Shown here one piece after another: positions 36,826 to 48,400 of a DNA stretch of 64,000 bases (the first letter of the stretch is position 1; each line of letters opens with the position of its first letter). The notes under the pieces were generated by a model, which ran no database searches, had not been told where the DNA came from, and was given only the letters and a program-made list of their open reading frames with translations. The DNA comes from Culex pipiens pallens (lineage: Eukaryota > Arthropoda > Insecta > Diptera > Culicidae): positions 223,402,663-223,466,662 of the forward strand of contig NC_068938.1 in assembly GCF_016801865.2 (NCBI RefSeq). The letters are read 5' to 3'. The translations under genes were made by a program, and so were the position numbers.

Positions 36826-38212
36826 GATTAAACTTCAGGGTAAGAACAACATCATTCGCAAATTTTAATCCAATCTGGATTGCTTCCATCATGGATGTAG
36901 CATTACTCATTGTTTGAATCAAACCAAACAGTGAGTTTTGCAAAAAAGTCATTTTTTCAAACGTAACATCGCCGAGATCAGAAGATCCCAAAGCGTTGCC
37001 AGCAGAAAAATTTTCAAATGAAATTTGAGGTACCTGCCCAATTTGAAAATTGGTAGAGGATTTAAAATTCGTGGATGAACCCGAACCCGAAACGACGTTA
37101 GCATAAGAAATGCCATTGTTGTTACCTAACTTTTCCACGGTAGGGGTATTTCTAGCATTGTTCGAGTGAGACAGTACGAACGTTTGATTTAAAGATGCAG
37201 GTACAACCTGACTTTGAGAAAATTTCGGTTTGGATTTCGGCTGATGCTTAGCACGAGAATCCAAAACCTTTTTTCTGATGGGGCAATCCCAGAAATTTGA
37301 TTTGTGATTTCCACCACAATTTGCACATTTAAATTGAGTGACTTCTTTCACGGGACAATTGTCCTTGTCGTGAGAAGAATCCCCGCAAACCATGCATTTT
37401 GGAACCATGGCGCAATGATCAGTACCGTGACCGAATGCCTGGCAACGCCGGCACTGAGTCAGATTCTGGCCATTACCGCCATGTTTCTTAAAATGCTCCC
37501 ACTTTACCCGTACATGGAACAAAAACTGAACTTTGTCCAAAACTTTCAAATTGTTGATTTCATTTCTGTTGAAATGAATCAGATAAAATTGTGAAGTCAA
37601 ACCAAAGCGAGAAATATTCCCGTTTGATTTTTTCTTCATTGGTATTACTTGGGATGGGGCAAAGCCAAGCAACACCTTAAGTTCGTTTTTGATCTCATCC
37701 ACTGACAAGTCGTTGGAGAGACCTTTCAAGACCGCCTTGAATGGCCGAGCATTCTTGGTCTCATACGTGTAGAAATTGTGTTTGTGGTTTTTCAAATAAC
37801 CAACAAAAGTTTGGTGATCTTGTAAAGATTCCGTCAACAAGCGACATTCTCCTCTTCGACCAAGCTGGAACGAAACTTTCAAATTGCAAGTTTCCTTGCA
37901 ATTCTTCAGTTGCGTTCGAAAGCTGGCCAAATCGGAGACGGAAGTCACAACAATTGGCGGAGCCTTTACTCGTTTCTCGACGGCAGAAGGCTCAGTACGA
38001 GGAGAAGGTTCCTTGTCATCAGTTTCGGATAAAACACCGAAACTGTTTGTCAATGGAATTGGAGGATTGACCTCACATTCAGAATCAGAATCAGACCTCA
38101 GAAGAGGCTGTTTTCTTTTTCTGTTTCCGTTAGCCGGTTTAGCGTTCAAACGCTTCACCGACGTAACGACCAAATCTTCAGAAGATTTGCGTTTACCTTT
38201 GTTTTGAAGCAT
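36812..38212 (-). CDS. Retrotransposon ORF1: zinc-knuckle RNA-binding protein
   Basis: The 466-residue Gag-like protein is expected to bind element RNA and accompany it to the nucleus. The first 90 residues are basic and serine-rich (KGKRKSSED, NRKRKQP). A PRE_C2HC-like region covers about 155-240 (PFKAVLKGL to VKWEHFKKHGG). Three knuckles follow: C254-x2-C-x4-H-x4-C267 (CRRCQAFGHGTDHC), C273-C286 (CMVCGDSSHDKDNC) and C296-x2-C-x3-H-x6-C310 (CANCGGNHKSNFWDC); this trio is characteristic of Jockey-clade ORF1. The C-terminal third is rich in S, N and Q. No frameshift or internal stop is present, and the length is normal for the clade. Translation of ORF2 probably depends on the overlapping stop/start. 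Confidence in the family is high, and in Juan specifically moderate to high. Confidence 0.93.
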   Translation of the reverse strand: MLQNKGKRKSSEDLVVTSVKRLNAKPANGNRKRKQPLLRSDSDSECEVNPPIPLTNSFGVLSETDDKEPSPRTEPSAVEKRVKAPPIVVTSVSDLASFRTQLKNCKETCNLKVSFQLGRRGECRLLTESLQDHQTFVGYLKNHKHNFYTYETKNARPFKAVLKGLSNDLSVDEIKNELKVLLGFAPSQVIPMKKKSNGNISRFGLTSQFYLIHFNRNEINNLKVLDKVQFLFHVRVKWEHFKKHGGNGQNLTQCRRCQAFGHGTDHCAMVPKCMVCGDSSHDKDNCPVKEVTQFKCANCGGNHKSNFWDCPIRKKVLDSRAKHQPKSKPKFSQSQVVPASLNQTFVLSHSNNARNTPTVEKLGNNNGISYANVVSGSGSSTNFKSSTNFQIGQVPQISFENFSAGNALGSSDLGDVTFEKMTFLQNSLFGLIQTMSNATSMMEAIQIGLKFANDVVLTLKFNHGSK

Positions 38213-38428
38213 TTTGCAAGCAAAGTTCTCTTAAAAAGATGGCTTCGTTTGTAAAATACAACAAAATTTCAGGTGGGGTTAGTCTTGAAAAGACTGTTTA
38301 GAATTTTGGAAAATAACTCAGGTAGTCTTTAAAAAGACTGTGAATTTTGTTTTGAAATAACTCTGAGCTTAGGTAGTAAAAAATACCGCAGCTCTAGTGT
38401 CCGTTCACCACGAAGGTTCGCAAGACAC
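38213..38428 (-). promoter_or_regulatory. Retrotransposon 5' UTR with two short hairpins
   Basis: Non-LTR elements of this clade carry an internal promoter in the 5' UTR, so this 216-bp leader probably holds it (established for Jockey relatives, inferred here). It contains two hairpins with the same stem: AGTCTTTAAAAAGACT at 38324-38339 and AGTCTTGAAAAGACT at 38281-38295 (plus-strand view). The leader begins directly after the right target-site duplication, so the 5' end looks complete. Confidence 0.6.
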
Positions 38429-38444
38429 TGAATGATTGCAAATT
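38429..38444. repeat. Target-site duplication, right copy
   Basis: Identical 16-mer to 34130-34145. It marks the 5' boundary of the retrotransposon. Joining the flanks at one copy restores a continuous single-copy block on both sides. Confidence 0.95.
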
Positions 38445-40429
38445 AGAGAAGCAATCGCGCAGCGCATCCGGCTCCTCTCGCGGTCATCATCATCAACGCT
38501 TCGGATGCTGCTATCCCAGACTTGTACCCGTGAAGGTACCTATGTCTACGTCTATGTGTGCAGCTGATGGGCATAATTGTGCTTCTCAACTTGGACGACA
38601 AAGTGGTGAAGCGTGCCAGGATAATTACTCAGAGAGCTACCGCTTCATCGGATGTGCGGCCTTGACGCCGCATAGATAATCTGTGTCAGGTTGAACGCTA
38701 GCCGATGAGAAATGACAACAATTACGCGACTAAATGCTGTCATTTCTGGTCCAGCGTCCGAGGCGAAATCCAAGAAGATATTCAAACATAACCTCAAAAC
38801 CGGCGTCACACCTTGTTGAACTGCCAAGAATGTCTCGTGATCACGCGCGCCAACAACTGCACACAGCAAATCAAGTTCTCAATCGAGTAGGCGCTGCCAC
38901 ACTGCGCGCTCACTACCCGGTCACTGCGATGAATACTTGCACGTAAAGTAGGCGGCGCGCGAAGACAGGGAAGGCCCCCCGCCACCGGTTTAACAGTTAC
39001 CGACCGATCCAGTAGAACCACTTTCGAAAGAAGAAGGAAGCCTGCCGCGATCCACTGGCAAGGCCTACTTGCCCGCTTCGCCCGCCAGCCAGCCAACCAA
39101 ACAAGGTTCAAGATCTCGCGTCATACATGATCGACTCCAGCGGGGGCCTACTTCGATCGCTTCGAGAGTTCAACGCAACGTGGTTCTACGGCAAGCGACG
39201 AACCACATTCACTCGCTCGCCGCGATGATTAATCGCGGGGCAAGAATTTCGATCGCGTTCGCAAACGAGTTCAGTGTTAAGTTCGAATTTCTTGAACTTG
39301 AAAAGTGCGGTTGACTGCGGTTAAGAACGAGGCCAGACGAGCTTTGAATGGCGCCGCCGAACGGACCATGAATGAAACTAGTAATTAAATCGATTGTATG
39401 GGTCATGGAATTGGAAATCTAATTCGAGAAATTAAGAAGATCGCACTCGTAGCATTTGAAAATGTAAAGGTCCAACTCGGCTCACAACCAGATCTTCAAT
39501 ACGATCTTGATGTCGGCAGACGAAAACAACGTCTTATGAACAAAATTAGCGGGTTAACAGCTCAATCAAAACAAAGTTTCAAATTACAAGTACCGAAAAT
39601 GATACAACTAGAGCGTGTACAATGTAAACTACCCATGCAAAGACTCACTGTTCATATAATTACCAAAAAAAAATCGGTATAATGATGGCAAATTTTCGCC
39701 GTCTCGCGACTCACGGTTCGTACGTCGAAGGTAGACGTGAGGCAAATTTACAAATAAATCCAAACGAGCAGGAAAACAAAAAACCGGGGTATCCAAAACA
39801 ATAATAAACAAACGGTGGTGCCAAATGTAAACTCTTTAGACCTAAAGGTCTCCCCATTATTAACTCTTTTTGTGCCTCGCGCGCAACATTGTCTGTGTCC
39901 ACCGGTTGGTTGGTTGGTTGGTAAGTAAGAGGGCCCTCTCTTCCCATTCATTTGACGGAAACGCAAACATCAGCAATTTTTAAAGCCGGGTTTTTTTTTG
40001 CTGTGCTCCTCCACTCAATCTTGGTTTAAATTACCGTGCGTGTATGTAATAATGTGTGATTGATGAGAGTGGAATCCCAGGTCGATCGGTAGAATAAATA
40101 ATAATAAATAGTAGGCTATGTTTTGGTTTGCGTACGTGAATGAATTGAGTACAATTGATTTAAGCCCGGTTGGCCATGACTTTTGCACTGTGCAGCCACT
40201 ATTGACCGGTAATTTGGCGCGGATTGCTCAGACTGTATGCGGTTGTTTTGTGTTTTTTCGGTCGGAATATTTCAACAGTAACTTCCAGTAGTTAAATTTT
40301 AACTGAAACACTTTATTTATCCCTTTATTCGAAAACTCTTTGTAAAATTTCGGTTTGATTTTTTTTTATCTGACTGAAACTTTTTGAGCCATTTTTCATT
40401 ACCAGTTAGTTCAATTAAATTTGGCAGCT
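38445..40429. other. Single-copy non-coding block
   Basis: GC-richer than its surroundings to about 40260. A 94-codon frame at 39398-39682 (plus) has an unremarkable residue mix rich in K, Q and L but no recognisable domain. Frames of 101 codons (38806-39111, minus) and 81 codons (39069-39314, plus) overlap on opposite strands. The dispersed GCCTACT core is densest here: 38886, 38947, 39063, 39146 and 40110. Confidence 0.45.
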
Positions 40430-40545
40430 TCCCATACAAAAATTTCAAAAACTGTATCTTTTGAAGGAAAAGTTCATTGATTGTGTGTCTTCGACAAAGT
40501 TTTAGGTATGAATGAAGACTACAAAAAAAAAATTATTCACGGTTT
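40430..40545 (+). repeat. Diverged dispersed repeat, copy 2 of 5
   Basis: Shares CCATACAAAAATTTCAAAAA, CTGTATCTTTTGA, GTGTCTTCGACAAAGTTTTA and the GACTAC word with the copies at 2560 and 48918, in the same order. Confidence 0.6.
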
Positions 40546-43500
40546 ATTTTAATTTTAAAATTTACACTTCGTCCCTAAAAATTGTTTTTTTTTTAAGGGA
40601 ATAAACCATATTAAAAAAACCCAAGTTGGCAAAAAAATCCATCCATTTTAAATCATAAAAAGGGATTTAAAAAAAACATCTCAAAAAGTTGAAAATATTT
40701 TTGAAACTATTTTCCAATGTAAAATTAAATTTACAATCAACAACTTCTCAATTGATGATTATGTGCACCGTTTTCAAATTATAGCCGGTAATATTTTTCT
40801 AAGTTATGGTCGGTAGGTTATTTTTTGAGAAAAGCTTGGAAATATCCCTACATTTTGCTTTGGTGATACGGCCTTTAGTGGCTGAGATATGACCTTGCTT
40901 AAATACAGTACTTGTACGGTAACTGAGCGTCGTTTAACTGGGCTGTCTTTTAACTGGACGCTAGATAACTATTCTGTAGCCCACTTAATAAGCAGACAAA
41001 CGTATAAAAACCAAAACACAGCAATATTACCAATAGGTCAATGGATATATAAATCTTGTGTGATAAATAAAACACTTAATTAAAATTTTTGTGACAATTA
41101 AAGGAAATAATTAAAGGAAACTCGTAAAATAGGCTCTGGATACAAATATCCATAACATTAATTTTAATATTTTATTAGGAAAATAAAATGCATTGGTAGT
41201 CTCCTCGGCATTTTACGTTCATGCCAGTAAGCGAGTAGCTTCGTTGTCAGACCATTTACCGAACAACTACTGTAGAAATAAAAACTGAGTGTTGCTCAAT
41301 TACTCCTAGTTCCTAGTTATCTCGGGAACAAATCGTCAAATTTTCAATGTATTAATAAATAACAGTAAAAAATGTTTCTAAACTTTAAAATCTGGCCCAA
41401 CATTTTAAAATGTCAAAAATGATAGTTTTTTTTTATTTTCAAGAACAACATTTTTAAGCCCTTTAAAAAGTAACTCTCGATCATAAAATATCGAAAAAAT
41501 ATTTTAAAAAAGAACAGCTTGAGCTTTTTTTCGATTAGGTTTTATAAACATATGAAACACAATAGCTTATAGGACCTTTTCCAAAAAAAAACTACAGCTT
41601 TTTTTACATTCGAATTCGAACCATTAGTTCTCGACAAGGAACTGATCAAAAAAGAGGGCTAAATGGGCAACATAAAAAATCTAATTTTCCCTTAATTTAT
41701 CATTGCATGGCCATACTTGAGCAACCACAGGACGTATCAACAAAGTTGAAAAGGCAAATGTAGGAAATTCCGCACTCTAAAAAAAATGAAAAACTTAAAA
41801 ACAGAAAAAACGCCCAAAAAGGTTTTTCTAATAAAAAAGATTATTTTACCTTTTAAGGACATTTCGGAAAAGATGGCATTTATGTCCAAAAAAATAAATA
41901 AATAAAAAGCGTTCAATTTTTAGTGACAAAAAATTATTGCATAAATCAGTATGTACCCATATCATTTTATTTTTTTGGGTTGTCCTCATCCAAATTGTAG
42001 CTTTTTCTTCAAAAATAGTTTTTTTCAGCCAGATTAAAAAAACAGAAATTAAAATTTGACAAGAAAACGCTCAATATTTCGAGAATTGCTCTTTAAGAAT
42101 GCTTGACAAAAACATTGTAATTTTTTTTTAAATAATGTTTAGTGCTGTTGTTTTCTTTCTATGATTTCAATTATTTGGGCAAATAAAACAATTTTTAAAA
42201 TGGGTTAATTGTTTCAAAGTGTTATTGTTATTCTCATTATAACGTACAACATTTCTGAAGACATCAAATTGATAAGAATATCCATATCCTAGATACAGAT
42301 TTTAGAATATTTACATACCATAACTTTACAGCTTGCAAAATGTTATGGATACATGAATGAATGTATCAATGCAATGATGCGAATGCTTTGAAAGAATTTC
42401 AAGTGGCAGGGATTTATCTTATTTAGATTTTTTTTTTGTAACTTTTTTGCCGACCTGTTATTATGTATTTTATAACAAAAAAAAATCTCTATTAATTACT
42501 TTTCGGCCCACAACAATAACGGATAAGATATATTTTTGAGGTTTTACGTATTAACTTTGTCAATATGCTTGACAAAGTTGATGCCGTACAACATCTGTTT
42601 AGTTAACAAAGAGAATTTCTCTAATGCTTAAAAAACATATGGAAGGCTCGTTTTCAAGAATCTTCCCTGTATCAATTGCATAAAATTTTATAAAAAAGTA
42701 ATTAAATGTAAATTAATCTGTGACCTGTTTGCCTGCCTTTATCTTCTTCTTCACATTGGCTCACCAGCACGCGCGCCTTAAATCGACGATGTCCGCATCA
42801 AAAATGAAAACCACATTATTAAACCCGCATCATTTCGCTTTAACATTTAAATTAAAAATGCATCTCAATCATCCGTAAATTCCGCCGTTTCCACCCGTCC
42901 GTCCGTTCATCCGTCGTGACACGGTTTTAATTAATCTCCGTGCACTCCGTGCTTCCGAGCTTCCGAGCCAAAGTGATTAATAATCTTCTGTGCAAACTTG
43001 ACGTGCGGTACGACCAACTCGAGCGTGGAGAAATCACATCTCAACATAAAATTTGCCCCATATTTTTCCCTGTCATAAGTTTTCCTTCCCCACCCCACCC
43101 CACCTTCCAGCAGCGATCCTTCTTATCGTAATAATTTCACTCAACTGGTGATGCGTTTAATCTCGCTGGCACTCACACACACACAGACACACATACAAAC
43201 ACGGTGTGTAAGCCCCTGAGAGATGATCAAGCTGCACATGGCTTCCTTTTATTATTTTGTTGTTTTGGCTTTCACTCTCTTCTCCGCACTCCGGCGCTGC
43301 TCCTCATCCTGAAAGAGAGGAAAACCATGGCAACTTTGCAAAAGCTCCTCACTTTAGTCACCGTGTCGCCTGCTGGGATTTAGTGGTGGGCTGTGACGCA
43401 GGAGGGAGGGGTAAAAGTTTTTCTCTTATTCATTTTTTGTTTTGCCTTGTTTTGTTATCACGGCTGAGTTTTACTTTTTTCATAACTTGAACTTCCTCTA

Positions 43501-44890
43501 TCCTTCTTTGTTACTTCCCCTCTGGCAGTAGTGCTGCTGCTGCTCGTTCAAGTCAGTGGCGGATTACTTAACGTTTATTTGTTTCGTTCATTTTCACGCA
43601 TATCAGCGTCGTTAAGTGGAATAATGCAAAAGGCACCACCGCCGCCTAAAGTGGATAGTTTTCAATTAGGCAAATTCATACGTTCAGCTTGTCTGAGTCC
43701 ACCCTCCTTTTTTAGAGTGTTTGTTTGTTTGCTTTTTCAACTCAGTTGCTTGATGAAGTGGTGGTGGTGGCAAAAGGCTACGCTATCGAGGAAGGCTCTA
43801 CCGAGGATGAGTCTCGAGAGAAGTGTTACCGTTTTATGTGCACCTTTTCGGAGTAGACGAGCACAACATATCCAGCTTGCTACGTTTTTTTGTTTTCTGC
43901 TTTCCACCATGAATTAGACAAGAAGCCGATGCTAGGATGAGATGTAGTTGGATGTTTCAGAGCCTACTGGGACGTTCTTCGAGCGCATGCAAAGTAAAAT
44001 GAATTCTCACACACGTGTAATTCTCAACATTTTTACAATGTTTCCCCCGATTTTTTATTTTGTACACGGAGATTTCCAAAAACGTACCATGGGATTTGAA
44101 CACTTTGTTCGTGGTTCCCATTTTCATGAACGCTTGTTCACGATTTTGGGAACACTTTTTTCTTCGTGTATGTCTTTTTTTATAAAACTATGTCTTTTTC
44201 GCTTACGAACTTTCTTCAACCCACGAGTAAAGTATTTTCGGTAATTTCGGGATTTATACTCTCCGTCCGTCCGCAGTGCCATTTTACTACCGAACCATGC
44301 TCTTTATCCTCTCATATACCGATGTCCTAGCTGTATTTAAAAGTAATAAAAAGCTTAAATAAAAGTGAGCAAGCAAATCTCTATGTTGATATTTATGAAA
44401 ATCTAGAGCTTTTTTAAAGGTTCTATACACAAAATTATCACTTTTTTGCTTTTTGGGTAATATTAAATAGCTCGGACTTAAGGTGGAATAAATTGAAAAT
44501 TTTGTTTAAATGACCTTTAAAAAAAAACTCGAAAATTGTTGTGCTGCAAACATCGAAAGTGAAGAGAACAAGTCCAAATATTATTGTGATGAAAATGAGT
44601 ATATTTCCACCATTTTTCAAGATGGTTATAAATTTTAATTTTATGTTTAAACTCATACTGCTTTTTTCCTTGAATGTAAATCAAGACCGATTTTTTTAAA
44701 CCTATTGATAGATCAATGCAATGCAAGTGCAGTTGAAATAAACTTAAACATTATTTTAAAATAGCTGCATTTTTTATGTATAATGAATGGAGACTAAAAA
44801 TTAGGCACGTTTATGTAACTCTGCCTTTTAAACAAACACACAGACATTCGTTTTTTTAGATTTTGAGTTGATATGTACAGAGTTGAAAAT
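40546..44890. other. Non-coding stretch, no gene recognised
   Basis: Very AT-rich from 40546 to 42710 (apart from the repeat fragment at 42228-42325), then a single-copy block to about 44280, then AT-rich. The block includes a short CA-rich microsatellite at about 43171-43203. A 128-codon frame at 43531-43917 (plus) begins LLLLVQVSGG from a GCT-rich run but has no further recognisable content. The dispersed motif occurs at 43368 and 43962. Confidence 0.45.
42228..42325 (-). repeat. Diverged dispersed repeat, copy 3 of 5
   Basis: Reverse complement shows AAAATCTGTATCTAGGATAT, TTTGATGTCTTCAGAAATGT and a TTGTACGTTAT word in the order of the other copies. It is short and diverged. Confidence 0.5.
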
Positions 44891-45330
44891 CATGGTAATA
44901 AAACATCTGGAAAGGGGTACATCTTTAATTACATCATAAAAGAGGTAATATTTAACTTTCTAAAATTACACCTTCCAAATTTACACATTTTTTTGCTGTT
45001 TGTAATGACACTTTTTCATTATAAATTGAGGTAAAATTACATCATAAATGAGGTAATATTCAACCTTCAAAAATCACACCTTTCAAATTTACACAGCTTT
45101 TTACTATGTACACAGTAGAATAAATATATTTGGAAGCTGTAATTTTGGAAGGTTTAATATTACCACTTTTATGATGTAATGTTACCTCAATTTAAACTGA
45201 AAAAGTGACATTACACCAGAAAAGTGGTAAAATTACATATTTTCAGAGATTAAATTACACCTTTTTTCTGACATAAAAGGCGTACCCCTTCCCAGATGTA
45301 ATATTACCATGGATTTTTTTACTGTGTATA
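44891..45330. repeat. Foldback element, copy 2 of the family at 29942
   Basis: Begins CATGGTAATAAAACATCTGG and ends CCCAGATGTAATATTACCATG followed by TTTTTTTACTGTGTATA. Near the middle (about 45095-45120) lie TTTTTACTATGTA and CACAGTAGAA, which look like another pair of element ends meeting head to head. So this copy may be two half-elements in inverted arrangement. Shared inner words include GAGGTAATATT, TTACCTCAATTT and TTTTCAGAGATTAAATTACA. Confidence 0.75.
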
Positions 45331-45421
45331 TACGCGAAAGAGGGTCAAAGAGTATTAATTTAAAAATATTTTTTTCGTGTAATTTAATAACCTTTCCTCA
45401 GTGAAAAAATCAAAAACTTAC

Positions 45422-45483
45422 TCCTGGATTGGATTGTGTCCTATTATATGTGTCCAAATTTATTACAAAAATCACAAGTATAC
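45422..45483 (-). other. Candidate 62-nt exon (splice-site bounded)
   Basis: On the minus strand a very strong tract (AACGTTTTTTTTCTTTTTTC) leads to ATTGCAG, followed immediately by GTATACTTG; 62 nt later CCAGGA is followed by GTAAGTTTTT. Frame 0 is closed and one frame is open, so coding status is unclear. The segment and its acceptor tract are homologous to the candidate exon at 56943-57006. It could be an alternative or recursive-splice exon, or a piece of an unrecognised repeat that carries splice signals. Confidence 0.35.
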
Positions 45484-48400
45484 CTGCAATGAAAAAAGAA
45501 AAAAAACGTTATTGTTAAAAAGAAATTCAAATATGTGGGAAATTCTTATATGTTTGTCAGGTAAAAGATTATGTCCCATTTCCATCTAATTGTTCGGTTT
45601 CCACTATAAGAATACTTAATTAGCCAAACTTTTGAGACAACAATAGGTTCCTAATGGAATGACATGTCGTTACCCTAAAACCAAAATAACTCAACCTAGT
45701 GAGAATTCGAGCTCAAGGTTGAGCCAAAATTCTCACTGGAAAGCGAAAAACGCTATATTCACCATTCACAGTAATCATAGAACATTTGGACAAACCTACA
45801 TAAAAAACAGGATATTTTTGGTTTGCAAAAACGTAGAGAATTATTCACATGAGTTTTTTAGGAAAAAAAAAACACATATTTACGAAACATAACACGATCT
45901 AGGAAGCCTCTACAATTCTCCACCGGGAGTTAACCTAATGAAATGATATTGACTTACAGAAAAACTTCAATTCAATTTGAAACCCTCAATGTTTTGAGAC
46001 GCAAACAGTTTGCATAAAACATGGGACGAATCATGATGGCATCCAACCATCTAACAAACGATAAAAAGTTCCTGTTTGATTAAACCCATGTCGTCACCGT
46101 CGTACACCACACGGACCATAAAAAGCTCAAGAGTACTCAACATGAGCTAGTGCGAGCTACACGGAGAATGAAAAAGCACTTCCCGTGTTCGATGTAATCC
46201 AACAACTGCTGGAGGCTGCCTTCAGTGATGCTGCTATAGGGATGTAGATTCTCGGAACACCGGATGTGAGTCAGATATATGCGAAGACAGAAATGGCAGA
46301 ACACCAGCTTCCAGGTACATTCAATTAAATTACACAACTGCGAGGCAAAAAATTAATTAAATGAAAGGGAAACGTACAGCGAGAGAGCGCTCGCGCGTTG
46401 GAAAACAGAATTTTTGGCGCGAGGCTCATCTAGTAGTCTGCAGTGGGGGCGGAATCCCAATTTGGATTATGACGGTCGGTTTTTCCACCGCCACCACCAC
46501 CTTCGCCTGCTAGGATGATGCTCCAGGTGGTTTGCAAGCGTGGGATTTTGGCGCACCTGGTAATTATGGTTCCCTTTTGGCATCGCTGGTAATTTGAATA
46601 TTGTTGTAAATGTTTAAATAATACAGAGAGCAATTAATTTTTGACTCAGAGCTGCACCGCCAGTGCTGGAACTGATGCAGGATTATGACTAATTGCTATA
46701 GCCTTTTCCATGCAAATCTGCTCGATGTGGAGGGAAATTTGCCCGCTCGTAGTAATCATGCGAAAAGAAGTGAATGTTTTTCTTTTTTTTCTGCATTCAA
46801 ATAAGCTCGATAAGAGTAAGAGTGGTGCCCGCCAGGGTTGGGCTCTTCATCGACGCTGATGCGGTAATCGGATTGACGAAGGATTATGTAAGCGTTGTTG
46901 ATGGCGCATCCACCACGCGCCAAATCGGGAAGCAAAACAAAGTCAACTGGAACGGCTAACGATGGAACCTTTGACGCGCTCGCACTATTGGGTGGATTGA
47001 TCCGATTAGCAGCGCCAATGGACTAAGGTAGCAACCAAACATTTTTTTGTGTAATAAAGAAAGTTTCGCATTTACTTTTTTACAAAACTGATTTTTCATC
47101 GAAGTTAGTTCTTGGTTCCCAAATCAATGAACGTTTGTTCACATTTTCGCGAAAACTACAAACACAATTGTACTAGTAAATTGAAATTGAAAAGCGTCAA
47201 TATCAATCAGTGAAATAAAATGATATGTCAACAGAAACGTTTTACAGCGACACTATTGCTAAAACAACACACTTTGGACACTCCCCTGAAGTGACCACTT
47301 CAGAGTGCACTTCGCTGCATCACAACATGTTGCCGCTGCACATTAATCCCGCTTACATCACGCAAACATATCAGCTCACAGTATTATTAATTGAATCCCA
47401 TTTCCGCAGTTCAATCGATTACCTCAGCAGGCTTCGCGTCACGATCCATTGGAGATGGTTGTTTACAAATCGAATCACCACCTTCCATCCCAACCCGGCA
47501 AGGCCTACTCTGCTGATGCGCGCCACTTCTTTTTTTGCACCTTTCCTTCGTTAGTGGCGCGCGTGAGAGTGTCACCTGTGAACCCATGGCAAACTGCGAT
47601 GATGGGTCCCACTCTGTTGCTATCAGGTATATGATTATGCAACGCAGGAGCCCGGCGCTTTGATCAAGCACCTCGTGTTAAACCCATGCCCCCAGAAAAG
47701 GAAGAAGCGCTCTTCAGAAACACAAGTGACAAACGTTTTGCGCTGCAAGGAGTGCCATTAGGGTCACACGATAACAAAACAAAAACAAAACTTTGTGAAA
47801 CCAGCGAAAAACGACACAACATAACTCTGCCTCATCAAGACGGGCTAGAGAAATGAAAAAAAAAAACATAAAAATACTATCAAGTAAAAGTTTTAATGGC
47901 AGCGCTTAATCTACCACAGCGTTGTAGCGTCTTTTGTGGGCGATCACTTCTAGCTGAATCCTTGGGAGTGATGTTGAGCGGGAGAGCTTTCAGTGTGCAT
48001 TCATTATCGTTCGCGGATTTTTTTTTTTTTTTTTTTGCTGCCGTAAATCGACAGTAACCGTCGCATAAAAGAGCACATTTTGCAGCATCAGCATCACCGG
48101 AGAGTGGGATTTGCTTGTGATAAGTGAAGGGATTCATTAGGGCCCAGAGGAATACTGTTGTCGAAGCTTTTTTTTATCATGTTTCATTTTGATCCTGAAA
48201 AAATCTAGTGAAGTGACAAATCATTTCTATAATTTAAGCATATTATTTTTTTAAGCCTTTTGTAAAGTGAAATACCAACGTTGTTAATCAATAAAATTAT
48301 CGACGATAATATTAGCATCTAACGATAACGCAAATGGTTTTCGTTATTTCAATAATTCAATCGTCAATAACCTTTTGGACAATAATAGACTAATTGGCAA

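Larger units (their letters stand above)
34146..38428 (-). mobile_element. Juan-like non-LTR retrotransposon (Jockey clade), nearly full length
   Basis: A 4283-bp element on the minus strand, in order: 5' UTR (38428-38213), ORF1 (38212-36812), ORF2 (36825-34474), 3' UTR with a polyadenylation-like AATAAA, and an A-rich tail next to the left target-site duplication. ORF1 has three zinc knuckles and ORF2 has an apurinic-type endonuclease followed by a reverse transcriptase, the organisation of the Jockey clade. The residue pattern closely resembles mosquito Juan elements (Juan-A of Aedes, Juan-C of Culex) as I know them. Perfect 16-bp duplications and open frames point to a fairly recent insertion. 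The ORF2 C-terminal part is lost through a frameshift and an apparent deletion, so this copy is probably not autonomous. Confidence 0.9.

Noticed and set aside
39398..39682. 94-codon plus-strand frame starting MGHGIGNLIREI
   Set aside because: No recognisable family, no support from flanking signals; kept only as a note.
44891..45330. Independent DNA transposon with transposase
   Set aside because: No coding frame exists inside; only inverted words shared with the copy at 29942.
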